The position numbers and the translations under genes are program-made. Of a DNA stretch of 64,000 nucleotides, positions 12,745-25,800 are shown piece after piece. A model generated the notes under the pieces. It was not told where the DNA came from, did no database searches, and saw only the letters and a list, made by a program, of their open reading frames with translations. The stretch is from Latrodectus hesperus (lineage: Eukaryota > Arthropoda > Arachnida > Araneae > Theridiidae), in contig CM075850.1 in assembly GCA_037975125.1 (NCBI GenBank), positions 123,779,826 to 123,843,825 of the forward strand, written 5' to 3'. The first letter of the stretch is position 1, and every line of letters starts with the position of its first letter.

Positions 12745-13262
12745 ACATTATTACAACCGCCCTACTAGGTAACGCCATTAACCACTCCCCTTTTCAGACT
12801 ACCTCTTTAGGTTTGTATTAAATAAGAAACGTCGCCAAAATATACTAAGTACGGTTACAGTTTACCTTTCCAACACGACTTCGGAAAAACTCTCGCTTTA
12901 TCAGCCATATCGCTTACACCAAAAACAAAAAGATAATACTTTTTAAAATTTATAATATTTTTCAAAATTAACTTTATTGATATAAATTATATATGCATTT
13001 AAAGGTATCAATTCTTATAATACCAGAAATTTATTTTGGATTCATACAGTCATATTATATATATTTTTATAGTTAAAATTGTTTAACATTCAGAAAGTTA
13101 AGTTAATTGATTTGGCAAATGAAAAATACATTTTAAAATTTTATTTTCCAATCACTTTACTCAAATTTCTTATCTTTCATTATGAATAAAAATGCTAACT
13201 GCTGACATAAGCACATGCTATAAGCCTACATCAGATATCAGCCCGATGAAGAATTTTTGCCG
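12745..13262 (+). promoter_or_regulatory. Candidate promoter and 5' noncoding exon of ALG12
   Basis: A moderately GC-richer zone (12745-12925, with ccgccctactaggtaacgcc and acgtcgcc) is followed at 13190-13262 by a short non-AT-rich stretch ending in gccg, with the strong donor gtgagt at 13263. The next fitting acceptor, tattttttag, ends at 16810, just before the ALG12 start codon at 16826. An ATG near 13247 would meet a stop right after splicing, so this exon would be untranslated or carry a tiny upstream reading frame. The link to ALG12 is inference from order and splice sites. Confidence 0.35.
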
Positions 13263-14705
13263 GTGAGTTTTTATTTACAGTTCAACAGGTAAACAAATTT
13301 TCAGAAATTTTAATTTTACTGTTTTCAATGTGTGTACTATTGATAATATCTTTTCAAGAACTATTATTATTTCAAAACGCTGTGAGGGATGCTAATAGGA
13401 GTAAATTTCGTAAAATAATACTACTTTTGACTTAATTTTCTCATCTATCTTCGATTACTTTTATTTAATATTTTTAACTTATTAACAAGTATTTTTAATA
13501 TATTATCTAATTAATTTATAAGAGAAATGACATAATCGTTTGATTTCATGTTTTGAAATACATTTTTCAATGGAATCGTGGCTGCTAGCATAATATTTTT
13601 TTTAAGGATTTTGTTTGATAGTTTTGCTTTTGGAACAGCTTATACATCAAAACCGAAATTTCAGTTATAAGAATTTACTGTAAATCTTAGGATTATTCTA
13701 ATTTTGCAGTGTTTATTCTGATGAATTAATTAGTAAGAGTACAGGATTATCAATTAATAGAGTTCTACTATTCGGGATAAAGGATTATTTATATAATGAA
13801 AAATATGCGCAAGTCAAAGTATCTTCAAGTTTATTCAAGAATAATGGTATGCCAAAAAATTGTACGATCTTCCATAAGCGTGATTATCATGCAGCATACA
13901 ATTATATAAATATGGTTGAAACATTTTTCTCCTTTTCTTCATAAGACAATATTATCTCTTGTGTCAAGGTGAAACCAGCTGTTATTTCTTTCTGTCATGA
14001 TTAAAGATGATATATTTTTCAAGAGTTATTAGTATGACCTAGTTTCATATGAGGATAGTTATTGTAAGTATCTGAATGAAATGCTATAATATACTTTGTA
14101 TGCAAATCAATATTCTTCTACTGAATGATTTGTGTTAAAATTAATTTAACTTAACCTAAAGGGTTACTAGAGGGCATGCATTTTTGATATTTGTCTTCAG
14201 ATTGTGAAATTAATTTGTTTATTTTCTTTACTTTGATCTTGTAATATTTTAATCAATTGCATATTTACTTTTTAGAATATAATATTGTCTAGAGTGTCAT
14301 AATGTTCCATTATTTTAATCAAGGTGGCAAGTAATGATTCAACTCCATGTCATTAAAAAATAAAATTTGTCCTACTAATTCTTTTTTCCCCTTTGATTGA
14401 AAAGTCAATAAAGAACTTAATTTGTTTTTTTTAATAGTAGGAAGTTAATCATTGTTAGTTTCTTTCACTATTTTTACAAACTTCTATTCATCTAAGTCAG
14501 TATAACTGCTAAAGGGCAAATATGAGGAAAAATATTCATTTCTATTTAACCTAAAGCATTTTTTTATGAAATTCCTTTTTTGTAGCGTATTATGGGTTTT
14601 TTCTGTTTAACTGTTTAAATTTTCAATATTTCAGAATTTTGATGCTAGGATATTTAGTGTTGTACTAAATATAGAAAGTATACATCATTTACTGTCAAAA
14701 TAGTT

Positions 14706-14736
14706 ATGATTAATTGTGAGTTTCACAATTAATCAT
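14706..14736. repeat. Perfect 14-bp hairpin
   Basis: atgattaattgtga and tcacaattaatcat, separated by gtt, form a perfect stem. It lies in AT-rich noncoding DNA upstream of ALG12. No gene or regulatory role can be read from context. Confidence 0.6.
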
Positions 14737-15374
14737 ATTTAAATGTGTGATTTAATGTATAACTAAGAACACTAATGCTTTATGTTAAGCAATTTAAATG
14801 TTATTAAATAATATTTAAAATATTGTCTATATAACAAAGTATTTCTCATCCTGTAATAAATATTTAAGTTTTTAATTTTGCATAATCAACTTATTTCAGG
14901 ACTGTCTAGTTTTGCCAGTTTAAAATTATAGTAATATGTGTCTAGTAGGTTCTTCATAATATTAGTTTTAAACAATTTAATAAAACAAGAGAATTAAATA
15001 GTTTCAATGATTTTGAAAATGAAGACTTGATATATTCAAAACAACATTGAATATATTTTATTTTACTTTTATTATTTTTATTTATTTTTACTTTATCTTT
15101 TAAATCTTGCATTTTAACTTTTGTATTTGGTAAATAATCTCATATAATAAAATTTTACTAAAATCTTAAAACTCATACCACATTTTATTTTTATGATAGT
15201 CATCAGTATTTCAAATATTCTTCTGCTTTTATGATGATTTTAAAATGTCATGAACTTGTATTTATGTTGGGTATGCTATAATTATTTTGTATCTTTAATT
15301 TTTCTTCATAACTTATTCAAAAGGAATACATACATTTGAATTTGAATGATTTTAGCTTTTAAAGAATCATAATT

Positions 15375-15487
15375 GTTTTCAGTTAATAACTATTAAATCA
15401 TTGTTTTCAATTAGTAACTATTAAATCATTATTTTCAATTAATAACTATTAAATCTTTTTTTTTCAATTAATAGCTATTAAATATTT
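15375..15487. repeat. Four-copy 28-bp tandem repeat
   Basis: Four consecutive units of the form ttttcaattaataactatta plus aatcatt, with a few substitutions and a longer T-run in the last unit. A minisatellite in noncoding DNA. Confidence 0.75.
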
Positions 15488-15520
15488 TAAAATTTTATTT
15501 GTAAAAGACTAGGCAACTGT

Positions 15521-15630
15521 GGGTTTGATGTGATTTCCAATTTTTTGTGCCAAGTGTTGCACAGTTATCTGGCCAACCTAAATTATGTCGTTATGCACAA
15601 CCAGTTACCACACTCTGATCATGCTCAAAA
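15521..15630 (+). repeat. Unclassified dispersed repeat, copy A
   Basis: This stretch (gatttcc...ttttgtgccaagtgttgca...agttatct...ccaac...taaatta) is repeated in opposite orientation at about 22970-23085, where it lies inside an insertion that splits a LINE. The two copies look roughly three-quarters identical over about 110 bases by eye. No coding potential or terminal repeat was recognised, so the class is unknown. Confidence 0.55.
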
Positions 15631-16825
15631 TTTAGCTTTGTTATTGCTCTGTATTTTAAATTTCAACTATCAACATTTTTATTATTTCATTATAGTTTCT
15701 TAGTACAGAAATATTATAAAATGCTGATTACTTTGTATAGAAATATTAAAGTAACTAGAAACTACTACAAAGATTACATAATGAAAAACAAATATAACAA
15801 AGTATCATGCAATCTGCAAAATATGACAACCTGACAATAAAGCTTAATCTATAAGGTCAATAAAATGTGCTTTTTTAAAACCTTGAATTTTAATTAACTG
15901 GGCAGTGACACCCATCTTAAAAAAACTTCAGTGAAAATGGTATCTATCATCAGAAAGAATTGGGAAATAAAGCTAAATTAATAAATAAGATACATTTTTA
16001 TAAAAAAAAAACCCTAGTTTTCAATGACATCATTAAACATTTCATAAAAATTCAGATTTCAACCTTGCAATTCATGATAAACCTAAATACGTGTAAAATA
16101 TTTTACATAATATTCAATAAAGTATATAAATCATTACATACAACTGCAATTTTAATTGAAAAACAAGTAAAGTAAAAGTGCTTATTAATCATCATTTGGA
16201 GAATTGAAAATAAAAAAATGCAGATTCAACTTTAAACTCTTATCACTATCCATAAATTTCTATCACTAGCTACACATAAATTCTAGAACTCAAATTTTAG
16301 AATGAAACAATGTATAAGTAAATTAAATTTTATAAGCTTAAAAAAACTTTCAAAATAAATTTTACTAAAAAAACTTTAAAATAAAAAAATTCACTTTAAC
16401 TTAAATTGAAATTTAACTTTCAAAATATAAACAAATACACAATTGATACTTTCAAATTAAACCAACCCCTTCACAAGCTTAAATTGTAATCAAATAAAAA
16501 CAAATTACTGATCAAATACTTCAAGGATCAATAGTACTCATAAAAAATTTTGTGCAAATACCCAATCAAGTTACGTTATACAAACACATTCTAATGTGGT
16601 AAGGCAGTTTGGGACATTTTATGGCTTGCATTGGCACCTAGTCTTTAGCTATTTTTATCTTATAATATACTTAAGTATGCAATATCAATGCATTGTGAGA
16701 CAAAAAAAAATATATATATATATAATTTTTTTTGTGAGGTACTGTTGTATAAATTGCATTGCTGACAAGTGATTATTTATCAGTATTTTAATCAGATTTT
16801 TATTTTTTAGATAAAAGTTTCCAAT

Positions 16826-19800
16826 ATGCAGGAAGTCACTGAAACGAATTCCGAAGAACTAGATAGTAATGAAGTAAAAGAAAAACCAGTAATGAAATGG
16901 ATAGGTTCTCATGTAATTTTTATGTTTTTAGATGCATTTGTAATTATTTTAATAATCAACTTTTCATGCTTAGGATTTTGCTTTTTATCAAAAGGCAGTG
17001 TGTTTTACATATTTTTAACAGCTGTAGAAGATAGTTTTTAAAGCTGTAATACCCTTTATTGTTTGTATGTAGTAACCTTTTTTAACTGTTCATAATCGTG
17101 CATTTAATTCATTCTTGCATTGTAACAATTTAAAAAGCCAATTTTATTTTCATATGATATTAACTTGATTTGAATAAATGTATATTATTAATATATTAAA
17201 GATATTATGTAACTAAGTTGCATATCATCTTTAATATATCTATAGTAATATATATATAATTACATATTATCTTAAAAGTATAAGAAATACTAATTCCTTA
17301 TAAAAGATTCTTATTTTGTTTTCTTATACTAGTGGGTAGCAGTAGAGATGCTTTGATTAATACTTTTTATGAATATCCCAATTTTTATAAAAGCGGTGAC
17401 ATGTTGGGATCCCAGGTAATAAGAAGAATCTTTGGCAAAATTTGCACTGGGTTTGCCCCAGTATCGTTCACCTATCCCAATGCATAACTTCAAGTCCTTA
17501 GTGGCATTGGGCTGAAGACATCTAGGGAGCTACACTATGCTAATTTCACTGCTGGTAAGAGTTGGGAGTGCCTGTTACAGCATAAAAATAGAGTTTATCT
17601 GGGTTTCCCCAGAAGAATTGGTGTTGTCTGCTTTTGGTTATTGACAGGCCATGACTATCTTCAACAACATCTACATAGAATTGGGCTGGCTTCCTCTGCT
17701 TCTTGCCCCTTGTGTGACCGTGGCTCTATGGATGGACATCATCTTTGGGAATGTTCTGGTCTGAAAGATATAGACATTGGAAATATTCCTCCTTCAGTTC
17801 TTCGCATCTTTACTGGTCAGTAAGACAGCACATGGCCGATTGGCCAAGGCTGGGCAAAGGATAAAAAAAAAATAATAAAAGCAGTGAATAAAAATTGAAG
17901 TTTTTATGCCAGTTTGATTATAAATTAAAATTTAGAACTCTTTATCTAAAATAATGATAGCATAGATGATTTTTATCAAAGATTTATTTGTTTTTTAAAT
18001 ATATATAAAATAATATCATGAGAGCATAATTAATTTCATTAATCTAGAAATATTAAAACATTTTAAATTCTTTTTGCTATTAAATAGAATTTTTCAAATT
18101 TGAATTGTTAATTCCTTCATTAAAAAAAAAATAAAGCTAAGTTTTCTACCCCCAAAATTTTAAATTTCCAAGTACCAGTTTGAGAATTCCCTTGTTATGA
18201 TTGATTTTGATTGCATTGAAAACATTCCTACATTTTCCCTTCCTTAATGCTTATTTTATTTCAAGAAACATTTTCTTTTAATTTGCTTAGAAAATACTAT
18301 TAATGTGAAACAGTCTAATTTCATTTATTTTAAGCTTACTCGTAGGTTTTGATTCCAGTTCTAGAATAAGTACAAAAGAGCAATCTTTAAAATAAAACAG
18401 AATGTAAATTTTTTATAAATTAGTAATATTTAATTTATTAATTTGTCAGCTGAACCAAACTGATATAATCCTCCTATTAAAACCAAAATTAAACATTTTG
18501 ATGACAATCTATATAACTGTGGTTACTTCCTTCCCATTTCAGTTTGTAACTCTGCATTTGCAATTTGAGCAATCACTCTTCATTTATCTTCCTTGATTCA
18601 GAAGACAATGTTGTAACAGCCTATGCATATTATCTAATCCCCTCTCTGTCTAGAGTGTTCTTTTAACCTACTACCTTATCTTTTTATTAGCTTATTGTAT
18701 AAATTTACAAGATAAAGATGCTATTATAATAAGTTTATAAATTTTGCATTCCTTTATTTTTAATTTTTACCCGAAATTTTCAAGTGATCAAAATTTGAAT
18801 TATAAAATTTAACTTTTTTCTTTCTTTCCTTTTTTGTGCTGAAGCCATAATTCTTGTTAATTAGCAGATATTTATTTCTAGAATATATTTCGTATATGTA
18901 ATGGATAATTTGACAAAGATGATACATACTGTATGAAACTTAATTTTTATGGAAAATTTGTATGCAATATTAGAGAATTATTTACTTAGATATTTATAAG
19001 CATTCATATATACTAATTGAAACAAATACATTTTTTCTATATTTAGATTCTTGATGCCATTTTCTATATATGTATGTGTTATCACTTATTCCTATGTCCT
19101 TATACTAAAGTAGAAGAAAGTTTTAATATGCAAGCAATGCATGATCTTTTATATCATGGACCAGATATATCTCAGGTATGTGGATTTAAATATCATTTGA
19201 TATTCATGGTGATTTTTCCATAATTAGAAGTTTATTAGATGTTATTTCTGTGTATAATGTGCTTTTTTCCTTATTTCAGTTTAACGTTTAATTTTTAGTT
19301 ATTTATTTTTTTAAAAGTACCAAAAGATTTAGATATAAATTTTCAATATTTTCTTAATTTTTATTGAGTTACCATAGGAATATGTAATTTTCAAGTGTAG
19401 TTGATAACAAAATATAAAATGCATAGATATTTTATTAAAAATTGATGATAAAATTCAAGCAATATTTTTAAATTATAGTTTTAAATTGTGTCACATTTAA
19501 TTGCAATATAAAACATGCCTTTTTAAAATTGATATGTTTAATCAAACTGCCCTTGGTTGTATGTTATAATCCTCATAGCTATAAATAATTCTTTTGAAGA
19601 ATTAATATGATATTTAATTTTAAGAAGGAAATATTAACATGTGTGATATGCTATAACAGTGTTTTGCATCTGTATTTCAACAATATATTCTATTTGTCTT
19701 TTTGAAATATTATATTTTTAGTAGAATTTACAAAAGTTTTTTAACTTTGTTTTTAATAAAATTTAGAGATTTTTCACTTTTTTAAATAAAATTCTGAATT

Positions 19801-22800
19801 TATATAAAAACTCTTAATTGCTGTGTTAAATAAGGATTGAAAATATATTTAGAAAAGTTGCCTGATGAAGCTTTTTACTATATTAGAATTTTTTGGTTTT
19901 AGTTTGATCACCTAGAATTTCCAGGTGTTGTTCCTCGAACATTTCTGGGACCAATGGTTGTTGCAGGATTGTCTACTCCATTTCTGTTAATTGTTAAAAT
20001 ATTTGGATTAGAAAAATTTATTATGCAATATGTAGGTATGTACAGTCTTATATTCCCTATGTCATTTGTATATGTTTGTATTGTTTTGACTATGTAAATA
20101 TTTTTTAAATTGTTTTGATTAAAGGTAATAAGTTGTCAATTTGGTTTATTATTGAAAATTATCAAAATGAATCATGAGAACTATATTTTTAGTTACATTT
20201 TGATCTTCAACTGCAGACTATATAAGATCTATAAACTATGAACAAAAATATAATTGGATTTTCCTAAATTAATGATATAAAATTAAAATATTTAACAATT
20301 ACTGCATAATTTTTTAAGAAGCATTAAAAAATTGTTGTTTTATTATTACTCAACATGGAGGACCATCTTGAGCAACAGCTAGATAAGGTCCACAAGATTA
20401 TTAACTCTCAAAAAGTCCAAAATCTTAAATGGATTTCTAATTAAGTTGTTGTGGGAAAGTTGAAAACAGTCCCAAATGTGCTATATGGAAGTATTTTCTG
20501 AAGTGCACTTGCTGCATATTGGAAAAATCTTCTGACCCCTATAGCAACATACCCTCTTAAATGGCCACTGACAAATCTGGAGAAAACAGTCTGATCTTTT
20601 TGATCGCAAGTGAGGACTAGAGAATCACCAAGACTAGTTCCTATGTACTATTCTTTTATTGAAGGGATTTACCATTTAATCCATTTAAAATTCTTCCTGA
20701 TTGCAGAGATTTTCTAAAATGTTTTGGCAGGGGTTGGGGCTTCTGAACCTTCCTTAGCCAGTTTTCTAATTAAGTTCTCATTCTCATTTAATTAAGCTCT
20801 CATCTGCATTCTCATTTTCACAAATATTGACATGCGAGGGAATCTTTTGCAAATGTACAGTCCAGAAAAGGGAAATCTGTTAAGCATGTCTTGTATGGAA
20901 GTACTAGCTCTATCCCCTGCATCACTCCAGTCCCTTAGATCATGAATCGTGCTCTTGCTGTCCGATAAAATCTAAACTTCACTGTAATTTTTTTCTGTAA
21001 TTTTTTTCCTAAGATTTCCATCAAGGGTAATAAGTTCTCTTCTAAAATTGGAGCAAAAGTCCGGATTTCTAACTTTTATCTCTTGATCTCCATCTAAGTT
21101 CATGATATAAATGCCACTTCCTGATTGGTTATTCTCACTTTTATTTCCATCTGTGTATAGCTTTAAAGCATGCTTGGTTTCTTATCAATGATCTCCAACG
21201 CAAGCTGTTTCAGATGTTCAAGAATACTTGAGCTCTTGGTCACTAGAGAGGGCAGTTCAGTGGGGGGGGGGAAGGAAAAAATGGCTGGTAAGCCAACATA
21301 GGGATCAATATTGTTCTTGAGCAAATGGCTCTCCATGTTTTTTTCAGTGATATCCAGGAAGACAGCTAAGTTTAATGGGCTATTCTTCTTTAACCTTTTT
21401 TTATTTTGTCAATGCTGTATGAACTTGGTTATATGATTTTGTTTATCATAATTAAGAAGTTTATAGTATTTAACTAAATCAGTGTCTCTTTTCATGCTTA
21501 AAGGCTGAATATCTGCTTCATGCAATACAATATGTTCAGGCAGCTATTTCTTAAGCCTGTTATAATGCAGGCAGCACTCAATCGAATCCTTTCTAGTGTT
21601 TGAAGATTAGAACTTGAGTAAATACGAAATCAATATTCCAATATTGGTCTTATAGGTGAGATGCATGTAATACTAAGTTTGTTAGTGCAATCTTCCCTGT
21701 CATGCTCAAAGATTTATTTTAATAAGTTCATTCTTTTTTGATTTTGAAGAACATGATTGATTCTCTATATGTGTTTATTGCATGTGAGTTCTGGGTCTAG
21801 GACAAGTCCTAAATACTTGGAGTGCATTTCATATACAAGAAGTTGACCCTAAAAATTACTCTGCAAGTGATAGTTGTATGCTTCTTGTTAGTAGTTATAA
21901 AAAAAAACTAAAAATTGTTTTCAGAGGATTAATATTTAATTTGTGTTGTTCAGCGAACTTCCTTAAATCTGAAAGGTTTAAATCCAAGCTGTGTTCCAAT
22001 TTTTTATTTTAATGTTTGAGCTAGAGCTCCAAATGATATCATCTGCAAACATTCCAGTTTCACAATTAGCAATAACACCTTTTTGCCACCAACCAAGTGC
22101 ATATAGAAAAGGGTAGGACTCAAAACTGATCTTTAAGAAACGTCCTGATTCAAACTAAAACTTTTAGGGTTCTTGTATATATTCTTACGACTCTTATTTC
22201 TTAAGAAATCATAAATCCAGCACAAAGCTTTGATGAAAATTCCAAAGATGTCTTGCAGTTTAACAATAAGTTTTTGATTCCTAACTCTTTCAAAGCTTCT
22301 AGTTAAATCTACAAAAACAGTGACGCATGTTTGTTGGGTGTTACAAAACTTCATTGGTAGAATTGTATGTTGCCAATGACTAGGGAACCGTGCAATGGAT
22401 AAAATGCGCCAAATGGGCGATAAAGTTTCGCAAATGGGCTTAATGATTTGAAATGTGTTTGCACAATATATACTGTGCTGTTCGTTTTATGATGTAAGTT
22501 ATAAGCTTATGATTCGTTTTATATTATAAGGTGATCATATGATATGCGCAAAATTTGTTTCGTGTGAAACCATTGAAGCATTTAATTAGTAATTTTATTT
22601 GGTTACAATTTAAGAATTTGATAAGTTAATGTTCTGATTAGTGGATTTCAAATTTTTTAAAGTTACATATACAAAGGTATATTATTTGGAATTTCTTTAA
22701 AGTTATATTATTTCAAATTTTTGAAACATTATTTTAAATTTTTGTTTGGTTGCCCATTAGAAGATATCTGTGGGTTACTAATGATATGCCTAGTCAATTT

Positions 22801-25800
22801 GATGCCAACTTTTGTAGATTTTTGATACTTAATAATATATTTGTTTTTTATAATATAATCTTTGGAAAATTAGTTTCTATTTATTAACATTTTAATACTT
22901 CTATAGTAAGTAATTATAATGAAGTATTCAAAATTTTAATATTTGGAATTTATGATGCACAATTCCAAAATTGAAGTTTGAACATGTTTGGTAACTCGAT
23001 ATTGCATGCAATGACGTAATTTAAGTTGGTAAGATAACTATGCAACGCTTGGCACAAAAATCGGAAATCGTAACAACCCTGCATGATTTTCTGGTCTTTT
23101 ACCCTGTGTCTTTTTCTAAAACCAAACTGCTTCTTGGATATGACGTCACTCAAGTCAAGATAAAATTTTAATCTGCCAAGCACCATTTTCTCCATAACCT
23201 TGCAAATAGTGCAAATTTGTTTTATTTATTACAAATTTATTAAGTGTTTCACCTTAATAAAAAATTGTAATTATTATCCATAAGACAATATTCATAGAAA
23301 GAAAATAAGTATCTCCTAAATTTTTTATTATTTATTTATCATTATTTTTTTTTTAATTTTTTTTCTTGTAGGAAATATTTCCTGATGTTTCAATTTCATC
23401 ATAAAGTAATTTAACTGTCAAAACAAAAGTATGCCAAATATTGGTTAAAAAAATGAACTTACAAATATTACTTAAATGAAATTCAAAATATCTTTGCTTT
23501 TCATACAAATTCACAGTAATATGTATGTTATATATTTTATTTTCTTCGGGAGAAATGACATAATCCTATGGTACATTAAATCAGCATATAAATGAGAAGC
23601 CAAAAATTTTCTGGAAATCTGTACAACTTAAATTCTTAACTGCAAAAAGCAAACCAAATTAAATTTAAAGATATTAATTCATTTGTTTATGTAGTAGACT
23701 TTAAAATCACATATTAATTTTTATTTTTAATATAAGTACATTTTTCTTAAAAATTTTTGCTTGATTATTTCTATACCAAATAACATGTTGCTAAAATTTT
23801 GTTGCAAATTTCCATATATATTTAAAAGTTGTTTTATGTAATTATATTTGACTTCTAATTTTTAGTTTTATTTTAATTTAGAAATTAATACTTGCTGATT
23901 TTTCTCTTCATCTTAATAATTACATTATAAATATAAATATTGCGATAAAGTAATTTTTATCAGTTGTGTGTAGTAATCCACTCACTAGTTGTGAAAAGTT
24001 CATTATCTATTATTTATTTAAAATGTATTCATTGTTTGTTTTTGAACATTAAGCTTTGTATTATTAGAAATCAAATATTATTGAATCAGAAAATGTATCT
24101 TAATTTTTAGGTGTCATTTGATAATTATTAAATATAAAAGGATGGAAGGAGTATACGTATTTTTTACTGCTTTTTATATATTAGTATCTTATTGGTTGAT
24201 AAGAGCTATCTGACAAGCTGTGCATTCATATTATATTTGAATTTTTGAACTTTCTAGATTATCGTGATACAGACACTAACTTTTTAAATTATTTATTCAA
24301 TGTCTATTGTAATAGTAGTCATGTTTTGAATAATTTTACTGTATTTCTTTATGATTTAATAAATATATGCAGTTTATTCTACTTTAAAATTATATTTTCA
24401 ACATCATTTTGTGCTATGGTGTTTTTCAATAACAATCTTGGAAAATAACTTCAATAAAGTTCTTCCAGATAACACAATTATTTTATAGAAATTTAGCAAA
24501 AAAACTAATATCTAGTTTTTATTTGCTGAAAAATCATCACTCAGCAAAATTAATCTGAATTTTTTATTTTTATTGCTTATCCTCAAATTATGTAATATCA
24601 ATAATATTCAATATTATTTCAAGTTCTTTTAAAACAATACATGATATAAGTTAAGACCTAGAAAATTTTTTAAAAAAAATCAATTATTTCAATTAAAGAA
24701 AGTTTCTTTCAAAAATATTTAGTTTTGAAATTAAGTATTTATTTACATTTTATAAATTTGAATCATAATTTCATTTTTCTCTCTTATTTTTATTGAAATT
24801 TTACTTATCTTTGAAATTTATCTTTTAGTTTATGTATTTAATTAACATATTATAATTTCTAAATGCATATTAATTAGTAAAATATTTATGTTTGCTTTCT
24901 CCATAATATCTCTTTTCTACGGAAATTTATTCTTATGTAGAAGCAATTCATTATTTTGAAGTATTTTCTGATTAAAACACATTTTTTTTCATTTCTCTTT
25001 TGGTTACTAACACTTTTGTCATGTTTCAATATATATTACACAATTTTACATTTTATGCTAAATATTAATTAATCATATTAGCTAAATATGAAGAGAATTA
25101 TTTCTTCTCAGTTTTTTATAGAAGAGTTTTGAAAGTTTCATTTTACTCTATCTTTATATTCATTTTAATATACTCAATACATTATACTAATTATTGAATA
25201 TATGTTTATTTTTATATTTCTTTTTAGTTCGATTAGTTTTGGGAACCTTAGTTTTTATTGCATTCAACAAATTTAAAAATTCTGTACAGCAGCAATTTGG
25301 TCATGTTGTTTCTTCCTGGCTATTGCTCATTACTATGTCTCAGTTTCATTTTATATTTTACATGACTAGACCCTTACCTAATACATTTGCCTTGATATTA
25401 GGTTAGTATGTTTCTAGTAATCTTTTGATTCCTTAGTTTATTTGTATGTGAAATCTGAAATGACTTTGTGTTAAATATTTTTTCAATACTCCCTCTATAA
25501 GATATCTTAAAAATAAGCATATTTCTTTTTTTATTAAGATAAGCATATTTCTTTTTTTATAAGGAAGTTTTAGATATAATGCCATTACAATATCTTTATT
25601 GAAAATATATTCAATTTTTTAATGTTACTTAAATGTGTATAGTATAAAAATATTTATATTTTGTGCCCATATTTTCTAATTTTTTGAAAAAAGTTTTTAA
25701 TTACTTTTTGCTTGCACTTGCTTTTTTTCATATTGCAGTTTATACTTATTCAGCAGCGAAAAACATGCTATCTAATAATATTTCAAAGTGTATTAATATT

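Noticed and set aside
24245..24448. 67-codon open frame in ALG12 intron 3
   Set aside because: AT-driven composition, no motif, no fitting splice sites, inside an intron.
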